A stretch of 36,667 nt of DNA from a virus: the IMG/VR virus record IMGVR_UViG_3300009001_000031, positions 1-36,667 of that record. One strand, written 5' to 3'. The translations under genes and the position numbers were made by a program. Of the stretch, positions 6,875 to 15,651 are shown in pieces (within the stretch, counting starts at the first letter, position 1; every line of letters starts with the position of its first letter). The notes under the pieces were generated by a model that saw nothing but the letters and a program-made list of their open reading frames with translations, did not search any database and had not been told where the DNA came from.

Positions 6875-7012
6875 TTATGGTAAATCCTCATGCGACATCC
6901 AGTCCCATTCTTTATCATAGGAATTATCATAGTCCCATTTGCTTAATCTTTTAAGATAAGAACTAATTTCTTTTAAAAAATACCCTAATAAAAATCCAAT
7001 TATAAAATCCAT
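6875..7012 (-). CDS. Small membrane-anchored protein (45 aa)
   Basis: The frame starts MDFIIGFLLGYFLKEISSYL, with a short N-terminal hydrophobic segment, then an acidic, Trp-rich tail (WDYDNSYDKEWDW). The stop abuts the next ATG. No Shine-Dalgarno sequence is visible; instead a perfect TATAAT (complement of 7020-7025) lies seven bases before the start, so transcription could begin at or near the ATG. A recognisable -35 box is absent. Function unknown; it sits with other lysis-like membrane genes. Confidence 0.5.
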   Translation of the reverse strand: MDFIIGFLLGYFLKEISSYLKRLSKWDYDNSYDKEWDWMSHEDLP

Positions 7013-7034
7013 AAGGACGATTATAACAGATTAT

Positions 7035-7337
7035 TTACGCAGGTTTTGGATTGTCTGATTTAACTGTAGCTATGTGGTCTTTCCATGTAGTTGTACCATT
7101 GACCAAATCTTTATACTGCATATCAAGTTGGTCGCCAATAGAACCATAAGCTTCTTGTCTAGCTTGTATATAACCAAACTGTTGAGCATCCCATTTACTG
7201 TTAGCCAAGTCTGTTACAGACTGTGCATAATCAGCATCAGTAAACTCTAATCTTTCGTTATTAACTTGCTTGTACATTGGCTTAGCAGCTTCTATCTCTG
7301 CTGTAGCTTCAGTTGTTAGTTCTTCTAATGTTGCCAT
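7035..7337 (-). CDS. Tail-associated small protein (100 aa)
   Basis: Acidic and helical at the N-terminus (ATAEIEAAKPMYKQ). It ends in a pattern common in proteins encoded just after tail fibres in many aquatic phages: RQEAYGSIGDQLDMQYKD, then GTTTWKDHIATVKSDNPKP. Its exact function is not known to me; a fibre chaperone or a small virion component is likely from its position. It directly follows the run of appendage paralogues. Confidence 0.65.
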   Translation of the reverse strand: MATLEELTTEATAEIEAAKPMYKQVNNERLEFTDADYAQSVTDLANSKWDAQQFGYIQARQEAYGSIGDQLDMQYKDLVNGTTTWKDHIATVKSDNPKPA

Positions 7338-7360
7338 ATCTCTCCTATCTTACCATACTT

Positions 7361-7876
7361 TTACTTAGCTAGACCATATAAAGTGAATGTTCCACTTGCT
7401 ATGTTTCCACTACCAAAAAAGAACTCAACACCATCATTTGCTTCTGTAACAGTTAAAACCCCACCACCTTGATGTCCTTTTAGTGTTCCACTTGCATTTC
7501 TAGTAGTGCTTTCAATAGTCATAAAAGAATATTCACTAGCATTGTTCAAATTAAATAAATATAAAATTGCATTACCAACTTCTCCTGTTGCAGTTCCAGA
7601 ATTTGTAACATCAAAGTAAGTTATATTTGTAGCTGAACTATTCCCAAATGTTCCAGTTGCATCTAAATTCTTAGCAGCAAAATCATAATTAGCAGTTGTA
7701 TTAGCAGTGCCACTAGCAGTAAATCTTATTCTTCCAGTTACATTATCATTTACTGCATTCCAATTATTATAAGCAACCATATACACATCATAAGTGCTAT
7801 CAATACCTGTTAAAGTTACACTTGCTACTGCTGATGTAACTATTTCTTCATCTATTTTTATTAAGCTACCTGCCAT
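7361..7876 (-). CDS. Appendage / receptor-binding-type protein, paralogue 3
   Basis: A 171-residue, Ser/Thr/Asn/Gly-rich beta protein. It shares a plan with the next two genes upstream: an N-terminal MAGSLxxI strand, YDVYMVAYNNW, a GNAILYLFNLNN-x-SEYSF block, and an ending in F-T-L-Y-G-L-A-K. The fold is probably a jelly roll of the sort displayed on tail tips or capsids, where it would bind host surface sugars. The C-terminal L-Y-G ending recurs in many aquatic phage appendage proteins. It starts at the stop of the preceding paralogue. Confidence 0.7.
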   Translation of the reverse strand: MAGSLIKIDEEIVTSAVASVTLTGIDSTYDVYMVAYNNWNAVNDNVTGRIRFTASGTANTTANYDFAAKNLDATGTFGNSSATNITYFDVTNSGTATGEVGNAILYLFNLNNASEYSFMTIESTTRNASGTLKGHQGGGVLTVTEANDGVEFFFGSGNIASGTFTLYGLAK

Positions 7877-8403
7877 TATTTAACTCCATATACTGATACT
7901 TTTCCCTCATCAAAAGGTCTTGCACCATTACCATCAAAAATTTGTATTCCTGTCATACTTGCAGTTTGTTTTAATACACCAATATGTTTTGTTCCCTGCA
8001 AATTACCAGAAAGATTACCTGCAGTTTGTGATAAAGAAAATGTATAACTGCTAGATGAAAAAGGATTAAATATATAAGCAACTCCACCACCACTTTCTGG
8101 GCTTTGGTCTATTACTCCAAATTGATAAAATAAAGAAGTTTGATTAGTAAACCTACTTTCCCCAAAAGCTAAATTAGATTTTAAATTTAAATAAGCAATA
8201 TCATAATTACTTGCACTTATAACACTTCCACCACTATCAATATATCTACCATATAATGCAGTTCCAGTACCACCTGCAGTAGAAAAATCATTAGTTGTTA
8301 TTTTATAAACATCATAATCTGCACTAAAACAATCTGTAACATCAATACTAAGAACTGATGTTGTTACCTCTACTGATTTTATAAATTCTAAACTTCCTGC
8401 CAT
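7876..8403 (-). CDS. Appendage / receptor-binding-type protein, paralogue 2
   Basis: A 175-residue beta-rich protein. It begins MAGSLEFIKSVEVTTSVLSI, like paralogue 3, then has YDVYKITTNDF, NYDIAYLNLKS, a VAYIFNPFSSSSYTFSL block and an ending in KVSVYGVK. The identities with its neighbours are moderate, pointing to old duplication followed by divergence. No catalytic motif is visible. An exposed virion decoration or adhesin is inferred from composition and position after the tail fibre. Confidence 0.7.
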   Translation of the reverse strand: MAGSLEFIKSVEVTTSVLSIDVTDCFSADYDVYKITTNDFSTAGGTGTALYGRYIDSGGSVISASNYDIAYLNLKSNLAFGESRFTNQTSLFYQFGVIDQSPESGGGVAYIFNPFSSSSYTFSLSQTAGNLSGNLQGTKHIGVLKQTASMTGIQIFDGNGARPFDEGKVSVYGVK

Positions 8404-8406
8404 AAT

Positions 8407-8976
8407 CTAACTTTCTGCAATTCCATATAGGGATATGTCTGCTGTATTTATTGTACTTCCACTATTATCTTGTAATCTTATAGCATTTATTGTTTCAGCT
8501 ACTGTGTAAACTCCACTCCCAAAACTAAATTCAGCATTAGTTGAAGTATCAAAACCAAAACTATGTGATGTAGTAAAACTGTATTTAGAACTATCCCCTA
8601 AATTATATAAGTAAATATAACCATTTTGTTTTTCATTAGTTGCATTTCCTGGTGGTGCTAAATATGAAATAATTGAAGTTCCTGTACTTTTATTTTCTCC
8701 AAAAGTTCCACCACTATCCCCTCTTTGCATTGCATACTGATAGCTAGTTCCACCTTCAAAAGTTGAGCCACCATCATTAGAAAATTTTAAAGAAAGAAAT
8801 CTACTATCTGTTGTGTACTTAAGATTGTTAAAAGTTAAAAAATGAACATTGTAACTTCCTAAAGAAGTAAAATCAACAAAGCTATCAGTTGTTATATTTT
8901 GAGTTTCAATTAATTCTAATTTACCTAAATCTGCAACTCCTCCAAGAAGTCCAAATCTTGCTGCACCTAATGGCAT
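8407..8976 (-). CDS. Appendage / receptor-binding-type protein, paralogue 1
   Basis: A 189-residue protein with an extra Gly-rich N-terminus (MPLGAARFGLLGGVADLG) before the shared body: LELIETQNITTDSF, YNVHFLTFNNL, GYIYLYNLGDSSKYSFTTS and an ending in ISLYGIAES. It is the most upstream of three tandem paralogues. The added N-terminus could anchor it to the fibre or particle. It begins one base before the previous stop, so the set is translated as a unit. Confidence 0.7.
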   Translation of the reverse strand: MPLGAARFGLLGGVADLGKLELIETQNITTDSFVDFTSLGSYNVHFLTFNNLKYTTDSRFLSLKFSNDGGSTFEGGTSYQYAMQRGDSGGTFGENKSTGTSIISYLAPPGNATNEKQNGYIYLYNLGDSSKYSFTTSHSFGFDTSTNAEFSFGSGVYTVAETINAIRLQDNSGSTINTADISLYGIAES

Positions 8977-9423
8977 TTAAAACTCCTGTATAGCGTTAAG
9001 TAATGGTGTTCCTGCATTAACAAATAACAAAGATACTACATCTGTTTTATCAACTGTTGCTGTCATTGTATATCCTGCTGCTGCTGCAGTCTTAGCTGTT
9101 AAATCTCCTCCACCATTAACTGTTATAGCATTTATAGCTACAGTAAATGATGATGAACTATCTTGTGTAATAATTAATGTAATTGCACAAGTACCTGCGG
9201 CAGGTACATTTGTAAAGTCTATGTCTGTAATACTTTCTGTAAGGGTAATAGTTGCAACATTTCCTGATAGTACATCTATAGCTAGTACTCCTGATGAGCT
9301 TGTTACTGCTTGTACTTTTTCATTGTAGTTAGGAAGAAGTAAGCCATCTGTATTAGAATACTCTGCTAATCCATCTGTATCCCCACCTGTATTTGTTGCG
9401 TGTACTGGTCTAAATTCTGCCAT
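8977..9423 (-). CDS. Appendage protein sharing a domain with the tail fibre (148 aa)
   Basis: After a short N-terminus (MAEFRPVHATNTGGDTDGLA), residues 39-148 repeat the C-terminal domain of the 302-residue gene two positions upstream: SSSGVLAIDVLSGN, TLTESITDIDFTNVP, FTVAINAI, AGYTMTATV, and an ending in AGTPLLNAIQEF. This looks like domain duplication within the tail cluster. The domain is all-beta and probably exposed on the particle. Function is unknown beyond that. Confidence 0.65.
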   Translation of the reverse strand: MAEFRPVHATNTGGDTDGLAEYSNTDGLLLPNYNEKVQAVTSSSGVLAIDVLSGNVATITLTESITDIDFTNVPAAGTCAITLIITQDSSSSFTVAINAITVNGGGDLTAKTAAAAGYTMTATVDKTDVVSLLFVNAGTPLLNAIQEF

Positions 9424-9431
9424 GCTTTTCC

Positions 9432-9695
9432 TTAATTAATTAAATTTATATTATCTACTGTACCATCATACTTGGTAAAACTCAATATTCCCCCCATTGT
9501 AGAAATATTATCTGTTGTACCATCATATTCTGTAAAACTTAAAGTGTTGTTAGCTACTGTAATATTGTCTGCACTACCACTAGCTAATATGAATTTAAGT
9601 ACATCTGTTATGTTTATATCTTCATCTATAGGTTTATTACCAATAGTATCAATGCCTAGACTTCCACCTTCTTTAAGCATTAATAACAGTGACAT
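9432..9695 (-). CDS. Small repeat-containing structural protein (87 aa)
   Basis: The C-terminal half carries two copies of a short motif, TLSFTEYDGTTDNI and ILSFTKYDGTVDNI, separated by a few residues, which suggests a stacked beta structure such as a small fibre or solenoid. The N-terminus (MSLLLMLKEGGSLGI) is mildly hydrophobic. It lies between two genes that share a domain. Role inferred from location in the appendage cluster. Confidence 0.6.
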   Translation of the reverse strand: MSLLLMLKEGGSLGIDTIGNKPIDEDINITDVLKFILASGSADNITVANNTLSFTEYDGTTDNISTMGGILSFTKYDGTVDNINLIN

Positions 9696-10603
9696 TAACT
9701 CATCTCCTGTGTTGCTGTAAGATAAGGTGTTCCTGCGTCAAAAAATAAAAAGAATAGTAAATCTTCTGCACTTAATGTAGCTGTCATAGTAAACCCAGCT
9801 GCACCTGCTGTTTTAGCTGTCTGTGCTGTTAATGTTGGTGCATTTATATCTATATCATCGATAGCTACTGTGTATGCAGTAGAAGCATCTTGTGTTACTT
9901 TAACTGTAAAAGAAGATACACCATTAGTAGGTACATTTGTAAATTCAAAACCAGTTACATTTTCTGTAAGTGTTAATGAACCTGTATTACCATTAGCTAA
10001 ATCTATAGCAACAACTCCTGATGATGAAGATAAAGCTACATCTGTTTCTGCATAGTCTTTAAGTACTGCTGCTGATATTTCTTGGTCACTTGCATTTATA
10101 GCACCTGTCATAGTACCACCTGCTAAAGGTAATTTAGTATCTGCATACGCTTTAATACTTTCAGAAGAAGCTACTTTATCAGCACCAGGACTTGCAAAAG
10201 TATCATCATCTTGTAAATCTGAAGTACTAATTGCAGTTGCTAAAGAAGCTAAACCTGTATCTAACCTATCATTCATATCTTCAAAATGTTCAGCTAATAC
10301 AGCTAAACGAATTGTTGTACCTACTTGATGGTCAGGTGGAGTACCACCATATCTATTTTCTAAATCTCTTGTTATTGCAGATAATGTAGTTCCTAATGAT
10401 GTAGTAACTGATACAACCTCTCTATTACCAGAGTTATCTGGGTCTATAACTAAATAAATAGGACTACCTGAACTAGCATTAATAACTGTAGTTCCATTAG
10501 TTGTAGGTGCTGATGCTACTGTTGCAGATGTAGCAGCACTAGCTAATAAAGTAGCTAAAGTACTTTCATAAAAGTTAACTATTTGACTTTCTATATCTGC
10601 CAT
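9695..10603 (-). CDS. Tail fibre-like protein (302 aa)
   Basis: Residues 1-105 include DPDNSGNREVVSVTTSLGTT and a ITRDLENRYGGTPPDHQVGT segment, a motif typical of short tail-fibre or baseplate-linker proteins that display small beta domains. A helical and Ala/Ser-rich section follows (SSESIKAYADTKLPLAGGTM, the latter a common fibre repeat ending in G-G-T-M-T-G). The last 110 residues (SSSSGVVAIDLANGN to AGTPYLTATQEMS) are a beta domain duplicated in a downstream gene. The protein should form part of the host-recognition apparatus. Confidence 0.75.
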   Translation of the reverse strand: MADIESQIVNFYESTLATLLASAATSATVASAPTTNGTTVINASSGSPIYLVIDPDNSGNREVVSVTTSLGTTLSAITRDLENRYGGTPPDHQVGTTIRLAVLAEHFEDMNDRLDTGLASLATAISTSDLQDDDTFASPGADKVASSESIKAYADTKLPLAGGTMTGAINASDQEISAAVLKDYAETDVALSSSSGVVAIDLANGNTGSLTLTENVTGFEFTNVPTNGVSSFTVKVTQDASTAYTVAIDDIDINAPTLTAQTAKTAGAAGFTMTATLSAEDLLFFLFFDAGTPYLTATQEMS

Positions 10604-12571
10604 TTATGCTCCAAATCTCATAATACCATAAGCTGCAATACCTACTGTGTTAATAGAAGTTACATCTTCAAGAGATGGTTGTCTAGTACCACGCACTGTA
10701 ATGATAGCATAATGTGTGTCACTTCCAACTACATCATTAGATTGTATTGGATAACTTATTTGTTCAACTACACCACGAATAATTTCTTCTGGTTGAAATA
10801 TTTCTAATGTAACTGATGTACCTTCTTTACTTCTAAGTGCATTATACAAAGTATCTCCAAGACTTTTTACTTTAATAGGTTTTCTACCTGGTCTTTCTAC
10901 TCTGTCAGATATGTTTATAGGTATCTGTGCTACTACCAATTCAGGTCTAGCTAATGCACGAAACTGTACTGATTTGACTTTAGGAGTTGACAGACCATCT
11001 GTACTTTTAAGCACAACTTTACCAATAATATATCTTGACACTTCTGCTATTTGTTTTTCAACATCACCAACACCTGATATTTGTTCTATAGCTGTAGTAA
11101 ATGTTACAGCTTCAGGGCTATCTAAATCTTCAAACTTTGTTGAGTAAAGTAAATCTACTTGTGTATTTGTAGGTAATGTATTAGTTGATAGTTCAGCACC
11201 AACAAATTGTTTACTTTCTGCAGTAAAGAAATCTGCAGCAGATAATATTAAATAACCTTCATTTTCATATGTAGATGTTTCTTTATATACATCAGAACCT
11301 GACACAGTTATTATAAATTTACCATCACTTTGTGTAATTGTATTAACGTAATTATTACCTGCAGTTTGTAAATCTCTAGCAAAACCACCTGTTGGTAGAT
11401 AATATCGCCACAAATTTACTTCATTAGTTCCTTCTCTAACACCCATAAACACACTATCACGACTAACAAACATAGCGTGTGGTGTTGTATCTACACTATC
11501 AACAACAAATTCTTTTATTAATTGTCTATTAGAAAGTACATATAAATCATCAGCATTAACAAGTTCTGCTCTATAAAAACGTCCTACATCTCTAGCTATT
11601 TCTTTAGTACCAAAAAATATAATTCCTTCTGCAGCAGCAATAGAATGTATTTCTTCAAAAGGTATTTTTGTTTGTCCTTGATTAACAAACACACCACTAG
11701 ACAATTTAAATGAATATATATTACCATCAGTACTAGCTGCTAATACTACAGCACCACCATCAGTTATTCCTGATATTTCATGTGTAGGTTCTACTTCTAT
11801 TATTGCATCTGGTGCTGCAAAATCAGATGCCCAACTGTCATCAAATGGGTTACCTTCCCATACATATTCTGCAGTACCGTCATTACCAGTAACAAACAAA
11901 GTATTTTTAACAAACCATACGCCTGTTAATCCACCAGTAAATCCTGTATTATGTATTGCCCAACCATGTCCACCTGGTTCATAATGTGCAAATTGATGTG
12001 TAGCTGTACCTGTTGCAGCAGTAATGTATATTGTGTTACCAAATGCAGTTATACCTGTAATATCTTTAGTAATACCAGTACCTGTCATAGCAGTCCAAGT
12101 TTCACCGTTATCAGTGCTTTCATAAACTGTTTGTGCATCTGTTACATAAAGATTTCCATTAGTAGTTTGTGTCATGTAATTATTTGTAGAAGTAAAGTTT
12201 ATTCCTTTGTCAGCAGTTGTATATAACAAATGTATATGATATGAAGTTTCATCATCTCCGTGAAATACATCAATACCTTTACTATCCCAAAATCTATTTA
12301 CATCATCTGGTTTACCATCAGCTCTATGTGCAGTATCTAATCCTTGACCTGCATCAAATTTATTTCTTGAATATATACGTCCTAAGTTAGAAGTAAAATC
12401 TTCAGGGTTCTGTTTAACGTTTACATTTTGTCCTGCTTGTACATCAGAAGATTGTATAGTCATTTCACGACCAGGACCTACAGCTGTACGTAAATAAATA
12501 TTATCTAACTGTATATCGTATCCATATCGTTTAGGATTTTTAATACTTGTGGTGTTAGCTACTCTAGCCAT
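10604..12571 (-). CDS. Tail protein with Asp-box / beta-propeller region (655 aa)
   Basis: Residues about 130-400 contain repeated four-strand units with an Asp-box-like motif (ESTDNGETWTAMTG, residues about 149-162) and variants such as AASTDGNIYSF, which indicate a beta-propeller like those in sialidases and phage tail proteins. The N-terminus (YGYDIQLDNIYLRTAVGPG) and the C-terminal domain (residues about 540-655, IPINISDRVERPGRKPIKVK, then TLYNALRSKEG) look like particle-anchoring regions. No complete sialidase active-site set is evident, so binding rather than cleavage is likelier. It precedes the fibre gene and follows the adaptor. Confidence 0.65.
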   Translation of the reverse strand: MARVANTTSIKNPKRYGYDIQLDNIYLRTAVGPGREMTIQSSDVQAGQNVNVKQNPEDFTSNLGRIYSRNKFDAGQGLDTAHRADGKPDDVNRFWDSKGIDVFHGDDETSYHIHLLYTTADKGINFTSTNNYMTQTTNGNLYVTDAQTVYESTDNGETWTAMTGTGITKDITGITAFGNTIYITAATGTATHQFAHYEPGGHGWAIHNTGFTGGLTGVWFVKNTLFVTGNDGTAEYVWEGNPFDDSWASDFAAPDAIIEVEPTHEISGITDGGAVVLAASTDGNIYSFKLSSGVFVNQGQTKIPFEEIHSIAAAEGIIFFGTKEIARDVGRFYRAELVNADDLYVLSNRQLIKEFVVDSVDTTPHAMFVSRDSVFMGVREGTNEVNLWRYYLPTGGFARDLQTAGNNYVNTITQSDGKFIITVSGSDVYKETSTYENEGYLILSAADFFTAESKQFVGAELSTNTLPTNTQVDLLYSTKFEDLDSPEAVTFTTAIEQISGVGDVEKQIAEVSRYIIGKVVLKSTDGLSTPKVKSVQFRALARPELVVAQIPINISDRVERPGRKPIKVKSLGDTLYNALRSKEGTSVTLEIFQPEEIIRGVVEQISYPIQSNDVVGSDTHYAIITVRGTRQPSLEDVTSINTVGIAAYGIMRFGA

Positions 12572-13578
12572 TATGTTGGATAATTAATACTATTAAGTAC
12601 TACTGGTTCTGGATATTTTGCTCTTAAATTTTTTCTAGCTTGTTGTATTAATAAATTTTGATATTGCAACAAACTGTTTCTTATACTATTAGAACTACCT
12701 ATAGGTGCATTAGATACAGATATTTGTTCAGTTATGTAATTTGCATCTATCTTACTTATATCTTTACCTGCAACCATTTGTGCAGCAACACCTGCCATAA
12801 TAATTGGCTCATATTCACTTTCTAAACCTACGCTTGTAAGCGTATCTGTTTCTGATGTAGGAGATACAAACTTTTTTTTGAATGTTACAAATACTTCATA
12901 ACCAGAAGATACACCTTGAAATTGTAATGCATGTACTACTTGAGGTCCTGTTGTATAAGTCTTAGTACGTTCTACGCCATCTTCATCAGTCCAGGTAAAA
13001 CCGTTTGGTAAATCAACCATTTCAACGGCTACACCTATAAATTTAAGTCCTGTTTCATCTGTACCTGTACTAAAATCTGTAAATTGTGATATTGCTTTAA
13101 CAGGTGCTACTAAGTAATTATTATTATCAACATCACTACCGTATGTACCTATTATCCTGTAACCAGTACCTGATGTTAGAGTCTTTGTTTCTACTGCAAA
13201 TAGGGTAGGGTATAGGTTTTCTATTTGGTCTGTTACTGCATCAAATACATTTTTACGAGGAAACGCAGGAGCTATTTTAATTAAATCTCCAGCAGAGTGA
13301 GCTGCAGCAGTTGTACCTCTAGCACCTCTTGTAACTGTTATTTCATTAGTAACAGTGTTAAGAGCAGTAGAAAACATAAGTTCTTGTCCTATTTCAAGTA
13401 TCGCACCAGCATCTAATGCATCTTCTTCTTCAACACTAAACATATCATTTGCATAACCTATTGTTGTTGCTGAATCAGATACACCACCAGTTAAATAAGA
13501 ATAAGATTCAACACTTTCTGGTGGTTCTAGATATTCTCTATATACCCTGTCTACAAGGTCGCCTATTGTATTACTCAC
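12571..13578 (-). CDS. Head-tail adaptor / virion protein (335 aa)
   Basis: The N-terminus (MSNTIGDLVDRVYREYLEPP) followed by a section with EIGQELMFSTAL and EITVTRGARGTTAAAH is a pattern seen in phage neck and tail-knob proteins. The RGARGTTAAAHSAGD segment resembles sections of other phage structural proteins. The C-terminal helix-rich region ends KNLRAKYPEP. From its place between the decoration protein and the propeller tail protein, a connector or adaptor that links portal to tail is inferred. Confidence 0.6.
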   Translation of the reverse strand: MSNTIGDLVDRVYREYLEPPESVESYSYLTGGVSDSATTIGYANDMFSVEEEDALDAGAILEIGQELMFSTALNTVTNEITVTRGARGTTAAAHSAGDLIKIAPAFPRKNVFDAVTDQIENLYPTLFAVETKTLTSGTGYRIIGTYGSDVDNNNYLVAPVKAISQFTDFSTGTDETGLKFIGVAVEMVDLPNGFTWTDEDGVERTKTYTTGPQVVHALQFQGVSSGYEVFVTFKKKFVSPTSETDTLTSVGLESEYEPIIMAGVAAQMVAGKDISKIDANYITEQISVSNAPIGSSNSIRNSLLQYQNLLIQQARKNLRAKYPEPVVLNSINYPT

Positions 13579-13586
13579 AATGACTC

Positions 13587-13919
13587 CTAACTAGATTTGA
13601 ATATTAACTGTATTGCTTTGTCTGTTGTTTCAGTTCCGTCTGATGTAACTCTTAAAAATCCTGATGATGCAAAAGCCCAACCACTAGGGTCAACTCTTAC
13701 TACATTGTCTGCAGATACTACATAACTAACTTCTGTATTATCTGTTTCTACTACATCTTTCCAAGCAGTACCATCAAATGAAAAATCAAATGTTACGTTA
13801 GCACCAACCATTCCTGTAGGAAAAACTATACCTGATAGTAATAAACCATCTGTTTTTACTCCAGTAGAGTTACTTGCATCTTCTGAAACGTCAATTAAAA
13901 CTTGTTTTGATATTTGCAT
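13587..13919 (-). CDS. Small beta protein, likely head decoration
   Basis: A 110-residue all-beta protein with segments VTFDFSFDGTAWKDV, SYVVSADNVVRVDPSGWAFA and GFLRVTSDGTETTDKAIQLI. It is encoded directly after the major capsid gene, the usual place for a capsid cement or decoration protein, and the FSFDGTAWKDV pattern recurs in small phage virion proteins. An AAGGA ribosome site lies five bases before the ATG. A tail or neck role is the alternative. Confidence 0.55.
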   Translation of the reverse strand: MQISKQVLIDVSEDASNSTGVKTDGLLLSGIVFPTGMVGANVTFDFSFDGTAWKDVVETDNTEVSYVVSADNVVRVDPSGWAFASSGFLRVTSDGTETTDKAIQLIFKSS

Positions 13920-13945
13920 ATTGTCCTTACTATAGCAGAAGAAAT

Positions 13946-13967
13946 GGGAGGAAGGTGGATTCCCCCC
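13946..13967 (-). terminator. GC-rich hairpin after the capsid gene (possible attenuator)
   Basis: In the leftward transcript this reads GGGGGGAA-TCCACC-TTCCTCCC, an eight-base-pair stem with one G-U pair and a six-base loop. On the other strand the same site has an A-C mismatch, so it is better formed leftward. It starts 21 bases after the capsid stop. The following run (ATTTCTTCT) is only partly U-rich, so partial termination or 3'-end protection of capsid mRNA is more likely than full termination. Confidence 0.6.
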
Positions 13968-13987
13968 AAATCTTCAATATTTTTTTA

Positions 13988-15106
13988 CTAAGCTACGTCA
14001 GATATCTTAATATGGTATGAAGGAGGACCGAAGTCGTATCCCATTTCCATGTAGATAGCTTTTGCAATCTTAGCGCTGTCATCTTGGTCAATGTCTCTTA
14101 CGAACACAGTTCCATATCCTGGGATATTTGTGAATACTGGTTGTATGAATGCAAAGTCAAGAATGAACGCTGTATTTGCTGGGATGATATTAGGGTCAAT
14201 AACCATCATTCCGATTGTTCCGAATGGTGTAACTATTGAATCAATATCGATTCCTGCGATACTTCTATCTCTAGGTAAGATAGCGCCAGTAATACCGACA
14301 TTACCTTCTAGAAGTTCTTTGTTAAGGTCCAACAATTGTGCTGGGCTTAAGCAAAGTACTGGTTGTTGCATTGGAGCATGTGCATCGTAAAGCTTCTTTA
14401 AAGCATTTGCGATAGTATCCCAAGAAAGAACTTGGTCTGTTCCAGAGCCGTCTCCAGCTGTATCATTGTAATAAACGTTACCGCCAACAAATGTTGGAGC
14501 TGTAGCGTTATCAGCGTTAGCATTTAATGCTATGTATTCTGAGAGTCCTCTCATTTCACGAGTACCTGCTCCAGGAGTTACATTAGCTCCGTCTGAGAAT
14601 GTACCGTTAAATGCGAACCACTCAACTTCTCTAGCTACTTTTTCAAGAGCTAAAGACATTTGTTCTGCGAACTCATCAACAATAGGGTTGCTGTTAGCAA
14701 GTCCTAGTTCTGTTCCCGCAGTTACTGTTCCATCACCATCAGATTGCGCAACTGCTGCTGCTGACAATGTGAATGGGTTTTGGTTTTGAAATGATGCCAT
14801 TGCTGTATAGGTCATCTTTACACCTTTATGGAAAATCTGAGTTACGTTTGTGTATGCAACTCTATCTCTTCCAAGATATTCTGTTGGTGCTGCACCTTCC
14901 TGAGCTTTAGTAGGCTCAGAAGAGACTGTGTGAGAGTCTGATGCTTGGATTTGCCAGAAGGTAGATTGTAAAACCTTTCCTCCATTAAGGCCTCCAGTAG
15001 CACTAAGAAATGGTGTTCTTTGACCACCTACACGGAATAGCTCCCCAGAAAAGTTATTAACATTCTGAGAATAAATTGTATTTCCTGTCAAGCTTATGCC
15101 TGCCAT
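13988..15106 (-). CDS. Major capsid protein, SU10 type
   Basis: 372 residues. The order of features matches the SU10-like (DUF5309) major capsid family with the HK97 fold: a VGGQRTPFLSATGG N-terminal arm (residues about 27-40), TFWQIQASDSHT, a long helix region with EQMSLALEKVAREVEWFAFNG, REMRGLSEYI, a central domain, and a C-terminal segment TPFGTIGMMVIDP then AFIQPVFTNIPGYGT. It forms the capsid shell. A perfect GGAGGT lies six bases before the ATG, and the codons use more C and G than neighbours, both consistent with very high expression. The scaffold gene is just upstream. Confidence 0.9.
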   Translation of the reverse strand: MAGISLTGNTIYSQNVNNFSGELFRVGGQRTPFLSATGGLNGGKVLQSTFWQIQASDSHTVSSEPTKAQEGAAPTEYLGRDRVAYTNVTQIFHKGVKMTYTAMASFQNQNPFTLSAAAVAQSDGDGTVTAGTELGLANSNPIVDEFAEQMSLALEKVAREVEWFAFNGTFSDGANVTPGAGTREMRGLSEYIALNANADNATAPTFVGGNVYYNDTAGDGSGTDQVLSWDTIANALKKLYDAHAPMQQPVLCLSPAQLLDLNKELLEGNVGITGAILPRDRSIAGIDIDSIVTPFGTIGMMVIDPNIIPANTAFILDFAFIQPVFTNIPGYGTVFVRDIDQDDSAKIAKAIYMEMGYDFGPPSYHIKISDVA

Positions 15107-15140
15107 TTTATACCTCCGTATATTTCCGTATTAATTGTTA

Positions 15141-15602
15141 CTATTTTTTATCTTGGTCCATGATGTTTAACTTTGCACGAAGTTGGTCTTTGACTGTACC
15201 ATTCTTCATAACATTAGCTAATTGTTCATCTAGTCCCTGAGGCATTACAGATGTCGAATTTGCATCAAGTGCAGCTACTCTAGCACGTGCATCGTCTTGT
15301 ACTACTGGTTCAGGTTCAGGTTGTGTTACGTCCTGTACTTGACCTGTTGGTTCAAAACCATACTCATCTTTAGCAAACTGTGTTATAGATTCTGCGTTAA
15401 CAGGACCATCATACACTTGTTTTAGCGCTTTACCGAAACCTTTGTCAGTTGATAAACCGATTTGACCAAAGACTGAATCAATTTCTTTTTCTTTATAAGA
15501 AGCTAATTCTGCCTCAAGTTTTTTATTCTGCTCATCTTTTCTATCAAGAGCTTCTCTTAATTGCTTAACACCGTTTTCTGGTGCATCAAATTCATTTTCC
15601 AT
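15141..15602 (-). CDS. Capsid scaffold protein
   Basis: Start set at 15602 (MENEFDAPENGVKQLREALD) because GGAGGT lies five bases upstream; the longer frame from 15632 adds ten residues that lie in the leader. The 153-residue product is acidic with a strong coiled coil in residues 12-40 (LDRKDEQNKKLEAELASYKE), a disordered Glu/Pro/Gln-rich middle (QPEPEPVVQDD) and a basic helical C-terminus (VKDQLRAKLNIMDQDKK) that would bind capsid subunits. This is the standard design of internal scaffolds, and it lies directly before the capsid gene. Confidence 0.85.
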   Translation of the reverse strand: MENEFDAPENGVKQLREALDRKDEQNKKLEAELASYKEKEIDSVFGQIGLSTDKGFGKALKQVYDGPVNAESITQFAKDEYGFEPTGQVQDVTQPEPEPVVQDDARARVAALDANSTSVMPQGLDEQLANVMKNGTVKDQLRAKLNIMDQDKK

Positions 15603-15651
15603 TAGTACCTCCACTATGTATAAACCATTCAAACAAGACCATAGGATTCTT

